Below, one piece after another: positions 57,201 through 64,000 of a stretch of 64,000 bases of DNA (its first letter is position 1; the number at the start of each line of letters is the position of its first letter). The notes under the pieces were generated by a model. That model did no database searches and was not told the DNA's origin. It saw only the letters and a list, made by a program, of their open reading frames with translations. Source of the DNA: an uncultured Treponema sp. (lineage in GTDB: Bacteria > Spirochaetota > Spirochaetia > Treponematales > Treponemataceae). Made by a program: the position numbers and the translations under genes. The DNA lies in the NCBI GenBank assembly GCA_949299755.1, contig CASGBA010000002.1, forward strand, positions 310,001 to 374,000, given 5' to 3'.

Positions 57201-60200
57201 AGCCTTCCCTGTCCTGTATCATGTGCTGGATTTCATGCACAAGCGTGGGGAGCGCTTCCGGTTTCAGGTAAAACCCCTTCTTTTCTGCCAGCACGTCGTA
57301 AAGGCGCTCCCTCTCCTGTCCCATCGGGGAAGCGTGGAATTCATCCTCCGCCCGCCGCAGCTCCCCGTCCGGGATTTCTTTATCCTCAAACGTTTTCCGC
57401 ATGAGCTCCTTCCACTCTGCGGATTCCTCGATTTCCTTTATCCGTGCTTCCGCACGGGCAAGTTCTTCCGGGTTGCCGCGCTGTAAAAATATTCCGGAAA
57501 GCCCGATTTCCCCTTCCCACACAAAGCCCCGCGTGGAGAAATCCTTTTCAAAAAACCGGACGGTCACGTCCCGCAGTTCCGGGTACGCCCTGTAGAGTTC
57601 CGGCGCGTCGTAGAGTTCCCCAAGCTTTGCCGTAAGGACGCCGCCTTCATCCCGAAACTGTGCGCCGGTCAGCTTCCCGTCCGGGATTTCGTACTTCCAT
57701 TTCCCGTCGGCGCCCTTCTCCCAGCCTGTGGCAAGCCGGATTGCCTTTGCGTCCTTCCCCGCGGCCTCCATCTCCTGCGCCGTGGTAAGGTTGTATTGCC
57801 GCAGGTACGCCCTGTCCGCGGAATCCTCCCGCAGGTCAAGCCCGGAAGCACCGGACAGCCCGATAATCTGGAAGAGGATGGACGGGTTCCGCGGGTCGAA
57901 CGTCCCCGCGTTGTCCGTCGCGGATTTTATCTGTTCGGGGGAGAATACGACGGCTTCTTGTCTAAGGTCACCGTTGTAATAAACGCCGTCACAACCTTCA
58001 TCTTCTGCCTGTTCCCGGAATTCTATGGACGCTTCCCGGTCGTCAAGTTCTGCAAGCCTTGTGTTTTCTTCTTCCGTCGCAAAATACCATTCCCGGACAT
58101 TAAGGAATACAGCCATTTTGTTTTTGCCATACCCGTTGCCTTCCTGCTCGTCTCCGTAAAAATAAAACCCGTCCCCAAGCCATCCTGCATCGGTACTGCT
58201 TCCGTTTTTTCCGCTGTCAAATATATCGAAAAGTGCATTTGTGTTGTGGTAAAACACTTTCGGTTCGCCGTTTTCGTCCACGGCCTTGCTTGCGTTCTCC
58301 GGGTCGCCCTCCCAGTCGCCGAACCACGCCTTGAACGACGGCGTGCGCACCTGCAGCCACTGCTTCTCCGTCAGCTTCGTGTCCTTCCCGTTCGGGGCCT
58401 TCATCCAGCTGTCCGAGCCCGCGTACTCCATCCGCACTTCATCCTCTTCCGTGTTCTGGAAGAGGATCCCGCGGCTGCCCTTCCTTTCCTCGTACTCCTG
58501 CGCGGAAACGGGGAGCGGCGTGTTGCGCCTCCTGTCCGCGTTGTATGCAAGGCGCATGGCAACGTTGCGCGCGTCCACTTCCTCCGGGTCGCGGATGTAT
58601 TCGCCAAGGCTTTCGCCCAGCACTTCGTCCGTTGCGGGCGTGTTCCTTCCTGCCACAAGCGCCTGCAATCCTTCCCAGAGAGAGCGGATATTGTTCACGT
58701 CAATCTCAACGTTCCCGCTCACCTCAAAGGACTGCACGATATGCTGCATTTCATGCAGCAGGGAGCCTTTTATGCCCGTTTCCCCGTCCGCGCCGGTAAG
58801 GTAGCGCGTATTGAGCATAATCCCGTGCTCGCCTATCCCGCTGCGGAACGGCGTCTTGTCGTTGAAGAAAATGACGTTGATATCCCGGAGCAACGGGTAC
58901 ATTTCAAAGAGTTCGGGGTGGTCAAGGACTTCACCTATGAGCATTGTCTGCTGCGGGTGCCCTGCCCGTGCTTTCCGCAGGAAGCCGTCCAGCTGCGCAC
59001 GGTTCCTTATCCTTGCGGCGGAATCGTCCGTCTCGTACACCCACTGTCCGGAAGCGTTCCGCTCCCAGTTTGTGTCCCGCTTTATCCGCCTCACGGCAAC
59101 GTCATCCGGAAGCCCCTGTTTCCGGAATTTTTCCTCCATCATGACGGCGGTTTTCAGGTTGAGAAGGCGCTTCTGCTTTTCCTCCGCCCGTGCAATCTGC
59201 TTCACGCCCTTGAGCCCGGCAAGCTGGAAGAGCATGTCTTCAAACGCCCGTTCCGTCCCCGCCCCTTCCATCACGGCGCCGTTCTTTTCCGCCACCGTTG
59301 TATCCGGGGAAGTGATTGTCTCCGCAAGCGCTTCCGCCCCCGGCGTCTCCGGCATTGCCGCCCTGGCTTCCTCCGCCCGCGTGTCTTCCGCCGGTTCCGC
59401 TTCCGGAGCAGGCGCCCTTTCTTCCTCCTGCGCCTCCTGTACGGTTGTCTCCGCAGTTTCCGCGGCCTTTGCTTCCTCCGTCCGCCGTGACGTTTCGGCT
59501 TCCCGTACCGCCTCCGTCCTTTCCCTTGCCCGCTGCTCCATATTCTGCCGCCGGACGGCTTCCTCAGCCTTTGCCATAAGGCTCCCGTCCCCGGCAAGTA
59601 TTTTTTCATACGTCTGCCTCACGTCGTCGGAAAGCTGGAAGTGGTTTTTCAGCGCGTTGTAACACCGGGCAAGGAACTCCGCGAACCGCTCGAAAAGGCC
59701 TTTCAGCTGTTCATTGGGCGCCTTCCCGGTTTCAAGCCAGTCCTGGAAGCCGTAGGCAAAGGCTTCCGCGGAAGACATGCTCCTCCCGTCGGAGAAAGTA
59801 TACGTGCTTCCCGTCCAGTCGCCGTCCTTCACGTTGAACGCGCTTTCCGCCTGCGCCTTCATTTCGCCTTCAAGCTGCCGCTGGTATACGTGCGCCAGCT
59901 CGTGCGCCCACGTGGAAAAATCCGCCTTTTCCCCGGCGTAAATGACGGCCTTCACCTGGTCGCCGAACTCCCGCCAGCTTGTCGCCCCTGCCTTTCCCCG
60001 GAATGTGTCTCCCTGCGCCTGCGCAAGGGATTCCGCCTCCTCCGTCCTGCCGAAAATGGACGCGCCGAAAGAATCATGCACGTATGTGCTGATGTTCTTC
60101 CCCTGTCCTGCGGCCATGGCTTCCAGAAGGGAAACGGCGCCCGCGCGCTGCCTGTCGTCCAGCCTGGGCATGTACTTTTTGAGATCCGCCGCAACCCTTG

Positions 60201-61941
60201 CCCGCGTCTTCGCGTCGGCAACGGATTCCACGGACGTGTAGTAATTCAGCCCCTGCCCGGAAGGGCTTGCCTTTTCAAGCCGTGCCTTGATGTCCCGTGC
60301 TGTCTTCCCCTTCGGGTTCCAGACAATATCGTATCCGGCAAACTCTTCCGCAAAGGAATCATAGAATTCTTCCCGCAGCGCTTCCCGGCTTGCGGTCATC
60401 TTGAAATCCGTGATTTCAACCCGGTTCCCGGATCCGTCAAGCCTGTAATTGATATAGCCGTAGAGGTTATCCGATTCCTTTTCCGGGTTGCCCGTCCGGA
60501 AGCTCCCGCCGTCCTCCGTAACGTCGTTCTGCGTGAAAAGCCTTCCGTCTTCCCGGTATTCATCCCCGGCGGCCGTTATGTCCCCTGTCTCCGCGTCGGT
60601 GGTGTTGCCCTCCATCCCTTCGGAAGCACCGGTAACTTCGCCCAAATCCTGCGCTTCCCGCGTGTTCCTTTCTTCCCGCTGGCGCCGGTAGCTTTCCCAT
60701 ACGTTCCGGATAACGTCTTCCTTTTTCCGCCCTTCGTAGGCGGAGAAAACCGGACTGTCCTCTACGGACTTCCTGAACGCTTCTTCGGAATCCGTCTCAA
60801 CGGCTGTCTGCCGTACCGCCCTGTAGTCCGCAATGCTGACTGCGGTGTTTACGGCCATCGGTACGCCGGAAAGCACAAGGCTTCCGAGGACGCCGCCACG
60901 GAAAGCCTCCGAAACGCTCCGGATGATTTCATCCGCCTCCGGCTTTTCAAAATCGTACCCTTCAATTTCCGCCGTTATGGAAGAAGTGGCGATTGAAACA
61001 AGCTCCTGCACGGCTTCTTCCAGCCCTTCCGTCCCGACTTCAAGGGCATACCTTCCGGCAATATGTCCGGCAAGGCGCACACCGCCGCCAAGGGCAAAGC
61101 GCTTCGCAGCCCCCTGTGCAATGTTCTTTACGGCGTTCCGTCTCAAGGCCTTACCCGCAGCCTTTAGCCCTGCGCCTGCAAAACCGGCAACGTCGCCCAG
61201 GGACGTTTCAACCAACCCCTGCAGCGCGCCGGAAATGGCCGCCGCCTTGGAAGCGGCTTCCGGGGAAGCTCCTTCTTCGCGGAGTTTAAGGTACTCCTGT
61301 CCCGCCATCTGTGCGGAAGAACACATAAAGGACGCAAACGAACCCAGCGCAGGGTTTAAAAGCCCTACCGCAATGCCTGTCCCGGCTGAACGGAGCGTAA
61401 AAGGTGCACTCATAAGCCCGTTTTTAAAGGCTTCTGTAAGAAGCCCGCGCGGGACTGTGTCCTCTAATTCCGCAAGCTCCGCATTGATTGCTTCCAGTTC
61501 CGCCGTGTAAACCTTGAGCGCCTCTTCATCCCCGGCGGCTTCCGCGTTCATGATTTCCATGCCAAGGTCGCCCTGCCGCAGGGAAAGGTTGCCCGTGCGC
61601 CAGGCGTCACAAACGGCTTCAAAGTTCCCCTTTGCGTCCCGGCTTCCGCCTCCGAAATACGCCCGGTTTAACTCGTCCTGCCTTGCGTATGCCTCTTCAA
61701 ACGACATGTCCGGAATCATTTCCGCATAGCGGAGCGCCGTGCCGATACGGTACGCCGTGTCTTCCGGGTTGGATGAACCTGCAATCACCCTGTCAAACCC
61801 GGCGGCAACTTCCGGCGGGATCTCAATGCGGTAGCGGTCGAATACTTCCTTCTGCTCCTGCCGCCTTTCCACCGCCTGCTCGTCCAGCGGACGGAGCCAC
61901 TTGTCCTTAAGACCTTCCTGTACGCCTGCCGTTTTTTCCAT
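51208..61941 (-). CDS. Giant polyvalent phage protein with peptidase, ART-like and nuclease modules
   Basis: A 3577-residue protein in the position of a T7-type gp16 ejection protein. Residues 1-400 are helical with Gly/Ala-rich hydrophobic stretches. About 480-900 carry a HELAH zinc motif (680-684). About 907-1160 carry HEMQH (1063-1067). About 1163-1356 form an ADP-ribosyltransferase-like module (YHNT, GFYF, VVFSPEQIKSATDN). About 1359-1718 repeat the second peptidase-type module with HEIQH (1569-1573). About 1721-2000 form a second ART-like module (YHGSPYGFDSF, GWGLYFTDN). About 2003-2200 resemble a PD-(D/E)XK nuclease (D2098, E2108-F-K2110). The rest is a long coiled coil and an LPD38-like C-terminus with membrane-like helices. 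Six [MIL]LFQ motifs mark the joints. It would be injected with the DNA as a set of effectors; that is inference from polyvalent-protein biology. Confidence 0.85.
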   Translation of the reverse strand: MEKTAGVQEGLKDKWLRPLDEQAVERRQEQKEVFDRYRIEIPPEVAAGFDRVIAGSSNPEDTAYRIGTALRYAEMIPDMSFEEAYARQDELNRAYFGGGSRDAKGNFEAVCDAWRTGNLSLRQGDLGMEIMNAEAAGDEEALKVYTAELEAINAELAELEDTVPRGLLTEAFKNGLMSAPFTLRSAGTGIAVGLLNPALGSFASFMCSSAQMAGQEYLKLREEGASPEAASKAAAISGALQGLVETSLGDVAGFAGAGLKAAGKALRRNAVKNIAQGAAKRFALGGGVRLAGHIAGRYALEVGTEGLEEAVQELVSIATSSITAEIEGYDFEKPEADEIIRSVSEAFRGGVLGSLVLSGVPMAVNTAVSIADYRAVRQTAVETDSEEAFRKSVEDSPVFSAYEGRKKEDVIRNVWESYRRQREERNTREAQDLGEVTGASEGMEGNTTDAETGDITAAGDEYREDGRLFTQNDVTEDGGSFRTGNPEKESDNLYGYINYRLDGSGNRVEITDFKMTASREALREEFYDSFAEEFAGYDIVWNPKGKTARDIKARLEKASPSGQGLNYYTSVESVADAKTRARVAADLKKYMPRLDDRQRAGAVSLLEAMAAGQGKNISTYVHDSFGASIFGRTEEAESLAQAQGDTFRGKAGATSWREFGDQVKAVIYAGEKADFSTWAHELAHVYQRQLEGEMKAQAESAFNVKDGDWTGSTYTFSDGRSMSSAEAFAYGFQDWLETGKAPNEQLKGLFERFAEFLARCYNALKNHFQLSDDVRQTYEKILAGDGSLMAKAEEAVRRQNMEQRARERTEAVREAETSRRTEEAKAAETAETTVQEAQEEERAPAPEAEPAEDTRAEEARAAMPETPGAEALAETITSPDTTVAEKNGAVMEGAGTERAFEDMLFQLAGLKGVKQIARAEEKQKRLLNLKTAVMMEEKFRKQGLPDDVAVRRIKRDTNWERNASGQWVYETDDSAARIRNRAQLDGFLRKARAGHPQQTMLIGEVLDHPELFEMYPLLRDINVIFFNDKTPFRSGIGEHGIMLNTRYLTGADGETGIKGSLLHEMQHIVQSFEVSGNVEIDVNNIRSLWEGLQALVAGRNTPATDEVLGESLGEYIRDPEEVDARNVAMRLAYNADRRRNTPLPVSAQEYEERKGSRGILFQNTEEDEVRMEYAGSDSWMKAPNGKDTKLTEKQWLQVRTPSFKAWFGDWEGDPENASKAVDENGEPKVFYHNTNALFDIFDSGKNGSSTDAGWLGDGFYFYGDEQEGNGYGKNKMAVFLNVREWYFATEEENTRLAELDDREASIEFREQAEDEGCDGVYYNGDLRQEAVVFSPEQIKSATDNAGTFDPRNPSILFQIIGLSGASGLDLREDSADRAYLRQYNLTTAQEMEAAGKDAKAIRLATGWEKGADGKWKYEIPDGKLTGAQFRDEGGVLTAKLGELYDAPELYRAYPELRDVTVRFFEKDFSTRGFVWEGEIGLSGIFLQRGNPEELARAEARIKEIEESAEWKELMRKTFEDKEIPDGELRRAEDEFHASPMGQERERLYDVLAEKKGFYLKPEALPTLVHEIQHMIQDREGFAKGGNPEQFEHVPTRQKVLEALNEATEGKLLEGGPVETTPEAVFAALGKENSYGTPLIRYYGSGLDSLAQSYGYETVFDLVQGLPDFPESPEKLYRSLAGETEARTAAARLGLGAEARRGTLLAETADVPPEDQLILFQKAYHGSPYGFDSFSTDAIGSGEGHQAFGWGLYFTDNRGIAEGYAKKLAKPKVRYKGEDTETAKRRAQGTRTAEEREAGEKSAEEFTLGFIERLARNKALGLISDYKENIKKQIEFRENSLEGKGYPLNETEKRIYRKQIEALRNIDPEQIEILSVPRNLYTVDIPDGDYIKWDGPLTEGQKRKITEQARKEGVTDGRGNPFAYEEAGEWRLNTGASSSGEIFYRMELQGYFPDDKAKSLFLARAGIKGIDYPAGSLSAGAEGRNFVVFDATDVQVQSRILFQMEPVDDVQLREAISSVPHTEARRQYIRDIYESRKDSYETREFVSRDGKLKGRLEVYKQRSFKGKEHEIDDALFFAAKGITVTLLAEGEVEGESNVDALFNHETLAEFKRVKSGNAKNIAQNIKDAANKMNSEVITVFFDDRAEGVGYEDVLERLEAKRRKGDLKGSFDRLVFVKDGKASLLKQNAASPAFADTDRTNNIAQDGGPVNRESAEDTTFRESPEGSTRLLFQQTEKELLDDAASFDSWQDFMEFYESFSKPEDSIVPSGADEAWYRTAWELARKRKAERETGMTAEDRDALFIREMEDGGLEDFLTEADRVERAELWQPSTEEETAEIESLSELKDRVRTVMAHGSWLSNARRVADGKELTPSTRKRLMTLLKEGARDYRALYAELSGREDLAVGEGETVAAEIRKKYRLADPDGSLERRSPEERRRIAAELENRDVAERIRSGEMPMDGELQRYIDSLEKETRKAEKAYRKLEAETQEDWERISGWESRQLLKEHEKLLEAQEKSEGMSAEIRRKVERGIRITERERREADRLKASYETVFRKFEALRRSISVTEEVRGAIGRREDLLKLREEFRAKEREKRLLEEEKRIRTSLVKRAMRKVDFGTVDYSKGRIISAIQQLFEPNLTGGVNRWLGTEGAGLRETAMRWKTDAEWKEGQERILSRRRNGKAVIAVLNDKPYEKWTKGDREAVWRAFPRTDWVKELDLEGLAEGRMRIDFTERTEERVNPDGSRETRTELVPDPELEAEIREALGDGLYSMLAGRPFAEWTTAEMEQFAVRMNGLFSEGREELLAKNLLRRQRADRLRREIDRVLQDTGVVINPDDPEPVKERKRRKIARILGEDPSLKGTAAGAERKDRGRVNRLVNGYGAARLRSVTRILDGWKDGVNTRELYFRENEAYNSEMRSAMARKKKVAQVLEEQKISMRELFRKVEIPGLINGQSVSFTVDELLFFREAAKDERSRAAVAYGNIGSSEFFLDLKMRCAAMDENNPRRPGTKLFREVCDGALDKILEAADRLDIKFTKLAEAISGDYAEQYERMNRVSIEEWNRPVNRVDNYVPLVRLESNGDTNENRVREDLLGINGMGQSGVDRGMTKGRIDISPLHQKPVETGLYKTWADSVDRTEHFIAYSGYVRELNRVYRSRDAQLLRQRIEGRFGRNMLRYIDEYIDETANPGAVGTASDLDRIIRTLRGKTAPAYLSWKLSTILKQMVTSPPPFFQFVNPVQYMAALFDIIRSKGGLFGAVREKSVFMASRVMDPMNELVDEQLEKARSYPSWLVGRANKLGMKGLEMADWVCVAPGWLACYRKKLAELEQSKTARYGKIKAELEEANGGREYGDPGFMTADMIEAEAGRILEEDTERQAVDWADDCVRMCQPSARGADIAPLFKGRQSGSELAKAFLQFQTALNVIWNNIRYDIPFAVRNRNFMSALSVIAAYTVAGILVGAVAEGLPDDDEDKDALKQLVFFGTTQFTDAVPVIGSELTNLMRKGITGESGFFRNGTDLTPMAGKFIQAAQNISAGEWEKALSRAAEGAALFTGLPVSGAKELTYVLTGEPGISALWGRRE

Positions 61942-64000
61942 TTACATCCCCAACCATGCAAGGCGCTGCGCCCTGTCTGCCCGGTCCCATTCCTCCTGCG
62001 TGATACCCATTTCTTCCACTTCCGGAGGAACTGTTTCCGTTTTTTCTGCTTCCTCTGCCATTGCCCGGTACCTTGCGTTCTTTGTGGCTTCGGAAGCCTC
62101 TTTTGCTTCCTCGCTCTGCTCCCTTAACTTTTCCTTTGCGGACATCGGCATTCCCTGCCCGGCGGAATCATAGAAATCTTCCCCGTTCTTCGTGATGACA
62201 AAGTGCTCGGCCTTCCCGTCCCCGTCCTCAACGGCGCGGATTTCATACTTGTCCCCGTCCACGGTAAACACCGGCTCGTTCGTTATGTCCGTTTCCGTCC
62301 GCCTGAAGTCAATGCCCACGTCCGCAGTGTCCACGCCAAGGACGTTCCCGACAACCTCCGCCATGTTCCTGGCGTTCTTCTCCGCCTGCTCCCTGGCTTC
62401 CTGGCTCGTCCACACGACATTCCCCCTCGTGTCCGTAAACACAAGGTCATTCTGTGAAAGTGCCTGTGCCGCCTGTGCAATGCCCTTCTCGTCCGTGCCG
62501 AAATCCTTGTACCCCAATAAGGTTTTCCGCCGGAAGCTCCCTTTAACCCCGGCAAGCGTGACGGCGTTGATTTTGTTCTCCAGCTCTTTCAGCGTTTCAT
62601 CCGTGACGTTCCCGCCCGTGGAAGCCACAAGGTCAATGATGAAGGAAGAAAGGATTCTTGCCGCTTCCGGCGTGTAGTTTTCCCCGTTTTTGACGATGTC
62701 CTTCGTTGCCGCATTGTATGCATTTTTTATGCTTTCATACCGCGGTTCATTTTCCAGCACTTCCCGCAGGACATCGTTGTCAAGAAGCTGCGATTCCGGG
62801 TGGCTTGACATGTTTTCGGCAAACCACCTTTCCTTTTCTTCCGGCGTCATGCCCGCAGTTTCCTTCCATTCCCCGCTCATGAATATTTCATACAACCTGT
62901 CTGTGTAGGCTTCCTTGGCGGAGTAAAAGTCAGTGAATGTGCCGTTCAGCACTTCCCGCAGAAGGTTTCCCGGCATTGTCTTTACCGCAGCATTGGTAAG
63001 GAAGCTTGAAAGGGATCCCCCTCCGGAACCGCTTCCCCCTGCCGCCCCCTTTCCCCGTGCCTTTTTCAGCTCGTCCCTGTACGCCGTCCACATGCGCACG
63101 TACTTGTTACGGTCGTCCTCTGACATCCTGTACCCGGAGAAGCCTTCCGTCCCCAGCATGGCAATCCCTTCCTCGCACATGGAAATCTGTTCCTCTATGC
63201 TCCGGTTGTCGAAAATCTGCCGGTTGTACTCGGAACAGAAGTTTGCATTCTGCGCCTGGAGGTCGGCAATCATGCCGTCGTACCTGTCCTCAAGCTTTGC
63301 AAGTACGCCCTGCCTTATCCCGTCCCTGTCTACGGCGTTTGATATGTCCGTATACTGCGCCTGCCCGGATTCCAGCGTTTCCCCGTTGGCGGAAGAAGAG
63401 TGCAGCATACGCACGGAAAAAGCCGTCCCGTCCGCTTCAAGCGCACTGGCTACCGCGTCAAACCCCTTCCCTTCGGTTATGGCGTTCTTGACAGCATCTA
63501 TTCCGGCTGTATACAGATAATCTGCATACGTATCCCCGGCTTCTTTCAGAAGGCTTTCTTCGTACACCTCCCTGGATATGAGCCCCTGTGCGTACTCCCT
63601 GTCAAAGCTTTCCGACGTCTTGTTTATCCGCGCCTGCCCGGTGTTGTTCTCCCGGACAAGGTTCCTTCCCCTCTCGTCTGTCAGAAGTATGTCTTCCCTC
63701 TTAAGGCCGGAAACCATCCCTTCTATCCTCTGCATTCCGGAAAGGGCGTACCCGGTAATCATCCGGTCAATCTGCCGTGTCATGTATCCGTTCCGGCTTT
63801 GGTCCTTTAACTTCGTGGACTGGTCTGACATGAATTTCTCGAACTCGGCGGGAAGGTTCTGCCAGTCGTTGCGCTCGCCCAAGGATTTCATCTGCGTATT
63901 GAAATCGGATTCAAACTGAGCCCTTATGTAATAGAGGTCTGCGTCCGCCTTCTGCCGCAGGTCACGGTCAGCCATCCCGGCAAGCTGTCCCAGCGCCCGT
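61942..64000 (-). CDS. Internal virion (ejection) protein-like, N-terminus beyond the window
   Basis: At least 686 residues. The frame has no stop before the right edge. The ATG at 63975 has no ribosome site and the sequence before it (RALGQLAG) reads on as protein, so the gene very likely continues. The chain is mostly alpha-helical with coiled coils and a Gly/Ser linker (about 345-360 counting from that ATG). Size and position, directly before the giant gene (TAAATG junction), suit a gp15-like ejection protein. Sequence identity to T7 proteins is not evident. Confidence 0.7.
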   Translation of the reverse strand, partial: RALGQLAGMADRDLRQKADADLYYIRAQFESDFNTQMKSLGERNDWQNLPAEFEKFMSDQSTKLKDQSRNGYMTRQIDRMITGYALSGMQRIEGMVSGLKREDILLTDERGRNLVRENNTGQARINKTSESFDREYAQGLISREVYEESLLKEAGDTYADYLYTAGIDAVKNAITEGKGFDAVASALEADGTAFSVRMLHSSSANGETLESGQAQYTDISNAVDRDGIRQGVLAKLEDRYDGMIADLQAQNANFCSEYNRQIFDNRSIEEQISMCEEGIAMLGTEGFSGYRMSEDDRNKYVRMWTAYRDELKKARGKGAAGGSGSGGGSLSSFLTNAAVKTMPGNLLREVLNGTFTDFYSAKEAYTDRLYEIFMSGEWKETAGMTPEEKERWFAENMSSHPESQLLDNDVLREVLENEPRYESIKNAYNAATKDIVKNGENYTPEAARILSSFIIDLVASTGGNVTDETLKELENKINAVTLAGVKGSFRRKTLLGYKDFGTDEKGIAQAAQALSQNDLVFTDTRGNVVWTSQEAREQAEKNARNMAEVVGNVLGVDTADVGIDFRRTETDITNEPVFTVDGDKYEIRAVEDGDGKAEHFVITKNGEDFYDSAGQGMPMSAKEKLREQSEEAKEASEATKNARYRAMAEEAEKTETVPPEVEEMGITQEEWDRADRAQRLAWLGM

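Larger units (their letters stand above)
42027..64000. mobile_element. Prophage, probably transposable, left end at about 42027; right end outside the window
   Basis: From about 42027 the DNA becomes GC-rich. It carries an inward-reading DDE transposase, a lysis module, small phage genes, tail-fibre genes, a giant polyvalent protein and an internal-virion-like protein. The left boundary is inferred from the cut host gene and the TGTCA-starting tandem repeats. No serine or tyrosine integrase, tRNA-type attachment site or second element end is visible. The open frame at the right edge shows that the element continues. Confidence 0.85.

Noticed and set aside
55249..59232. LFQ motifs as true picornavirus 3C-type cleavage sites
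   Set aside because: The resemblance is limited to three residues, and no 3C-like protease gene is visible; only the regular placement is kept as a finding.
57796..59490. 564-codon + strand open frame
   Set aside because: It is antisense to the giant gene, whose motifs and codon use are convincing; this frame shows only biased composition.
59641..60996. 451-codon + strand open frame
   Set aside because: Shadow of the giant gene, without recognisable domains or start signals.
51208..61941. Possible N4-type virion RNA polymerase
   Set aside because: The size is similar (about 3500 residues), but no polymerase motifs are seen, whereas peptidase, ART-like and nuclease-like motifs are.
42027..64000. 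CRISPR array or tRNA-type attachment site
   Set aside because: No regularly spaced repeats and no tRNA gene at the junction were found.

Overview
The window looks like chromosomal DNA of a spirochaete, most probably a treponeme. This is inferred from gene content, not proven. The pointers are a periplasmic binding protein whose signal peptide ends in AGGS, the mix of class III cyclase, soluble CZB chemoreceptor and SpoIIE/STAS/RsbW-type genes, and a transposase that reads like the IS1202/ISNCY group. The first 42 kb has moderate GC. The remainder is visibly more GC-rich and is a prophage.

Host part (1-42026). It opens with a membrane-bound class III nucleotide cyclase running off the left edge and a divergent soluble chemoreceptor. 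Next come a patatin-like lipase, a YfcE-type phosphodiesterase and a four-gene Gld-like ABC operon. A thiBPQ thiamine importer follows, preceded by a clear TPP riboswitch. After a membrane protein of unknown function, pyrE-trpS-redox protein form a + strand unit. A D,D-carboxypeptidase and a HAD phosphatase follow. Then comes a partner-switching operon with two SpoIIE-type phosphatases, a STAS antagonist and a divergent RsbW-like kinase. The chaperone cluster grpE-dnaK-dnaJ and a tripartite RND efflux operon come next. The rest of the host part holds tRNA-Ala(GGC), a large unknown gene, cstA, a GH13 glycosidase, tRNA-Gly(CCC) and an Lrp-aminotransferase pair. Several host genes have a good -10 box only 6-8 nt before the start codon and no Shine-Dalgarno, which suggests leaderless transcripts.

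Prophage (about 42027 to beyond 64000). A small host gene is cut about 87 codons in, by a T-rich element end carrying two tandem 20-bp repeats. A DDE transposase reads inward from that end and overlaps, tail to tail, a phage lysis module (nested spanins, holin, endolysin, membrane protein). There is no IS right end after the transposase. Read leftwards from the right edge, the phage genes are an internal-virion-like protein (open at the edge), a 3577-residue polyvalent protein, four tail-fibre-like genes, small phage genes, an HTH regulator and the lysis genes. This order resembles the T7 gp15-gp16-fibre-holin-Rz/Rz1 block. Two AT-richer lipoprotein genes sit in the opposite orientation with their own promoter, like lysogenic-conversion cargo.

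The most interesting system is the combination of an IS-type DDE transposase as the likely integration enzyme of a podovirus-like phage with a giant protein in the position of an ejection protein. That protein strings together three zinc-metallopeptidase motifs, two ADP-ribosyltransferase-like modules and a PD-(D/E)XK-like nuclease, punctuated by six repeats of an [MIL]LFQ motif.
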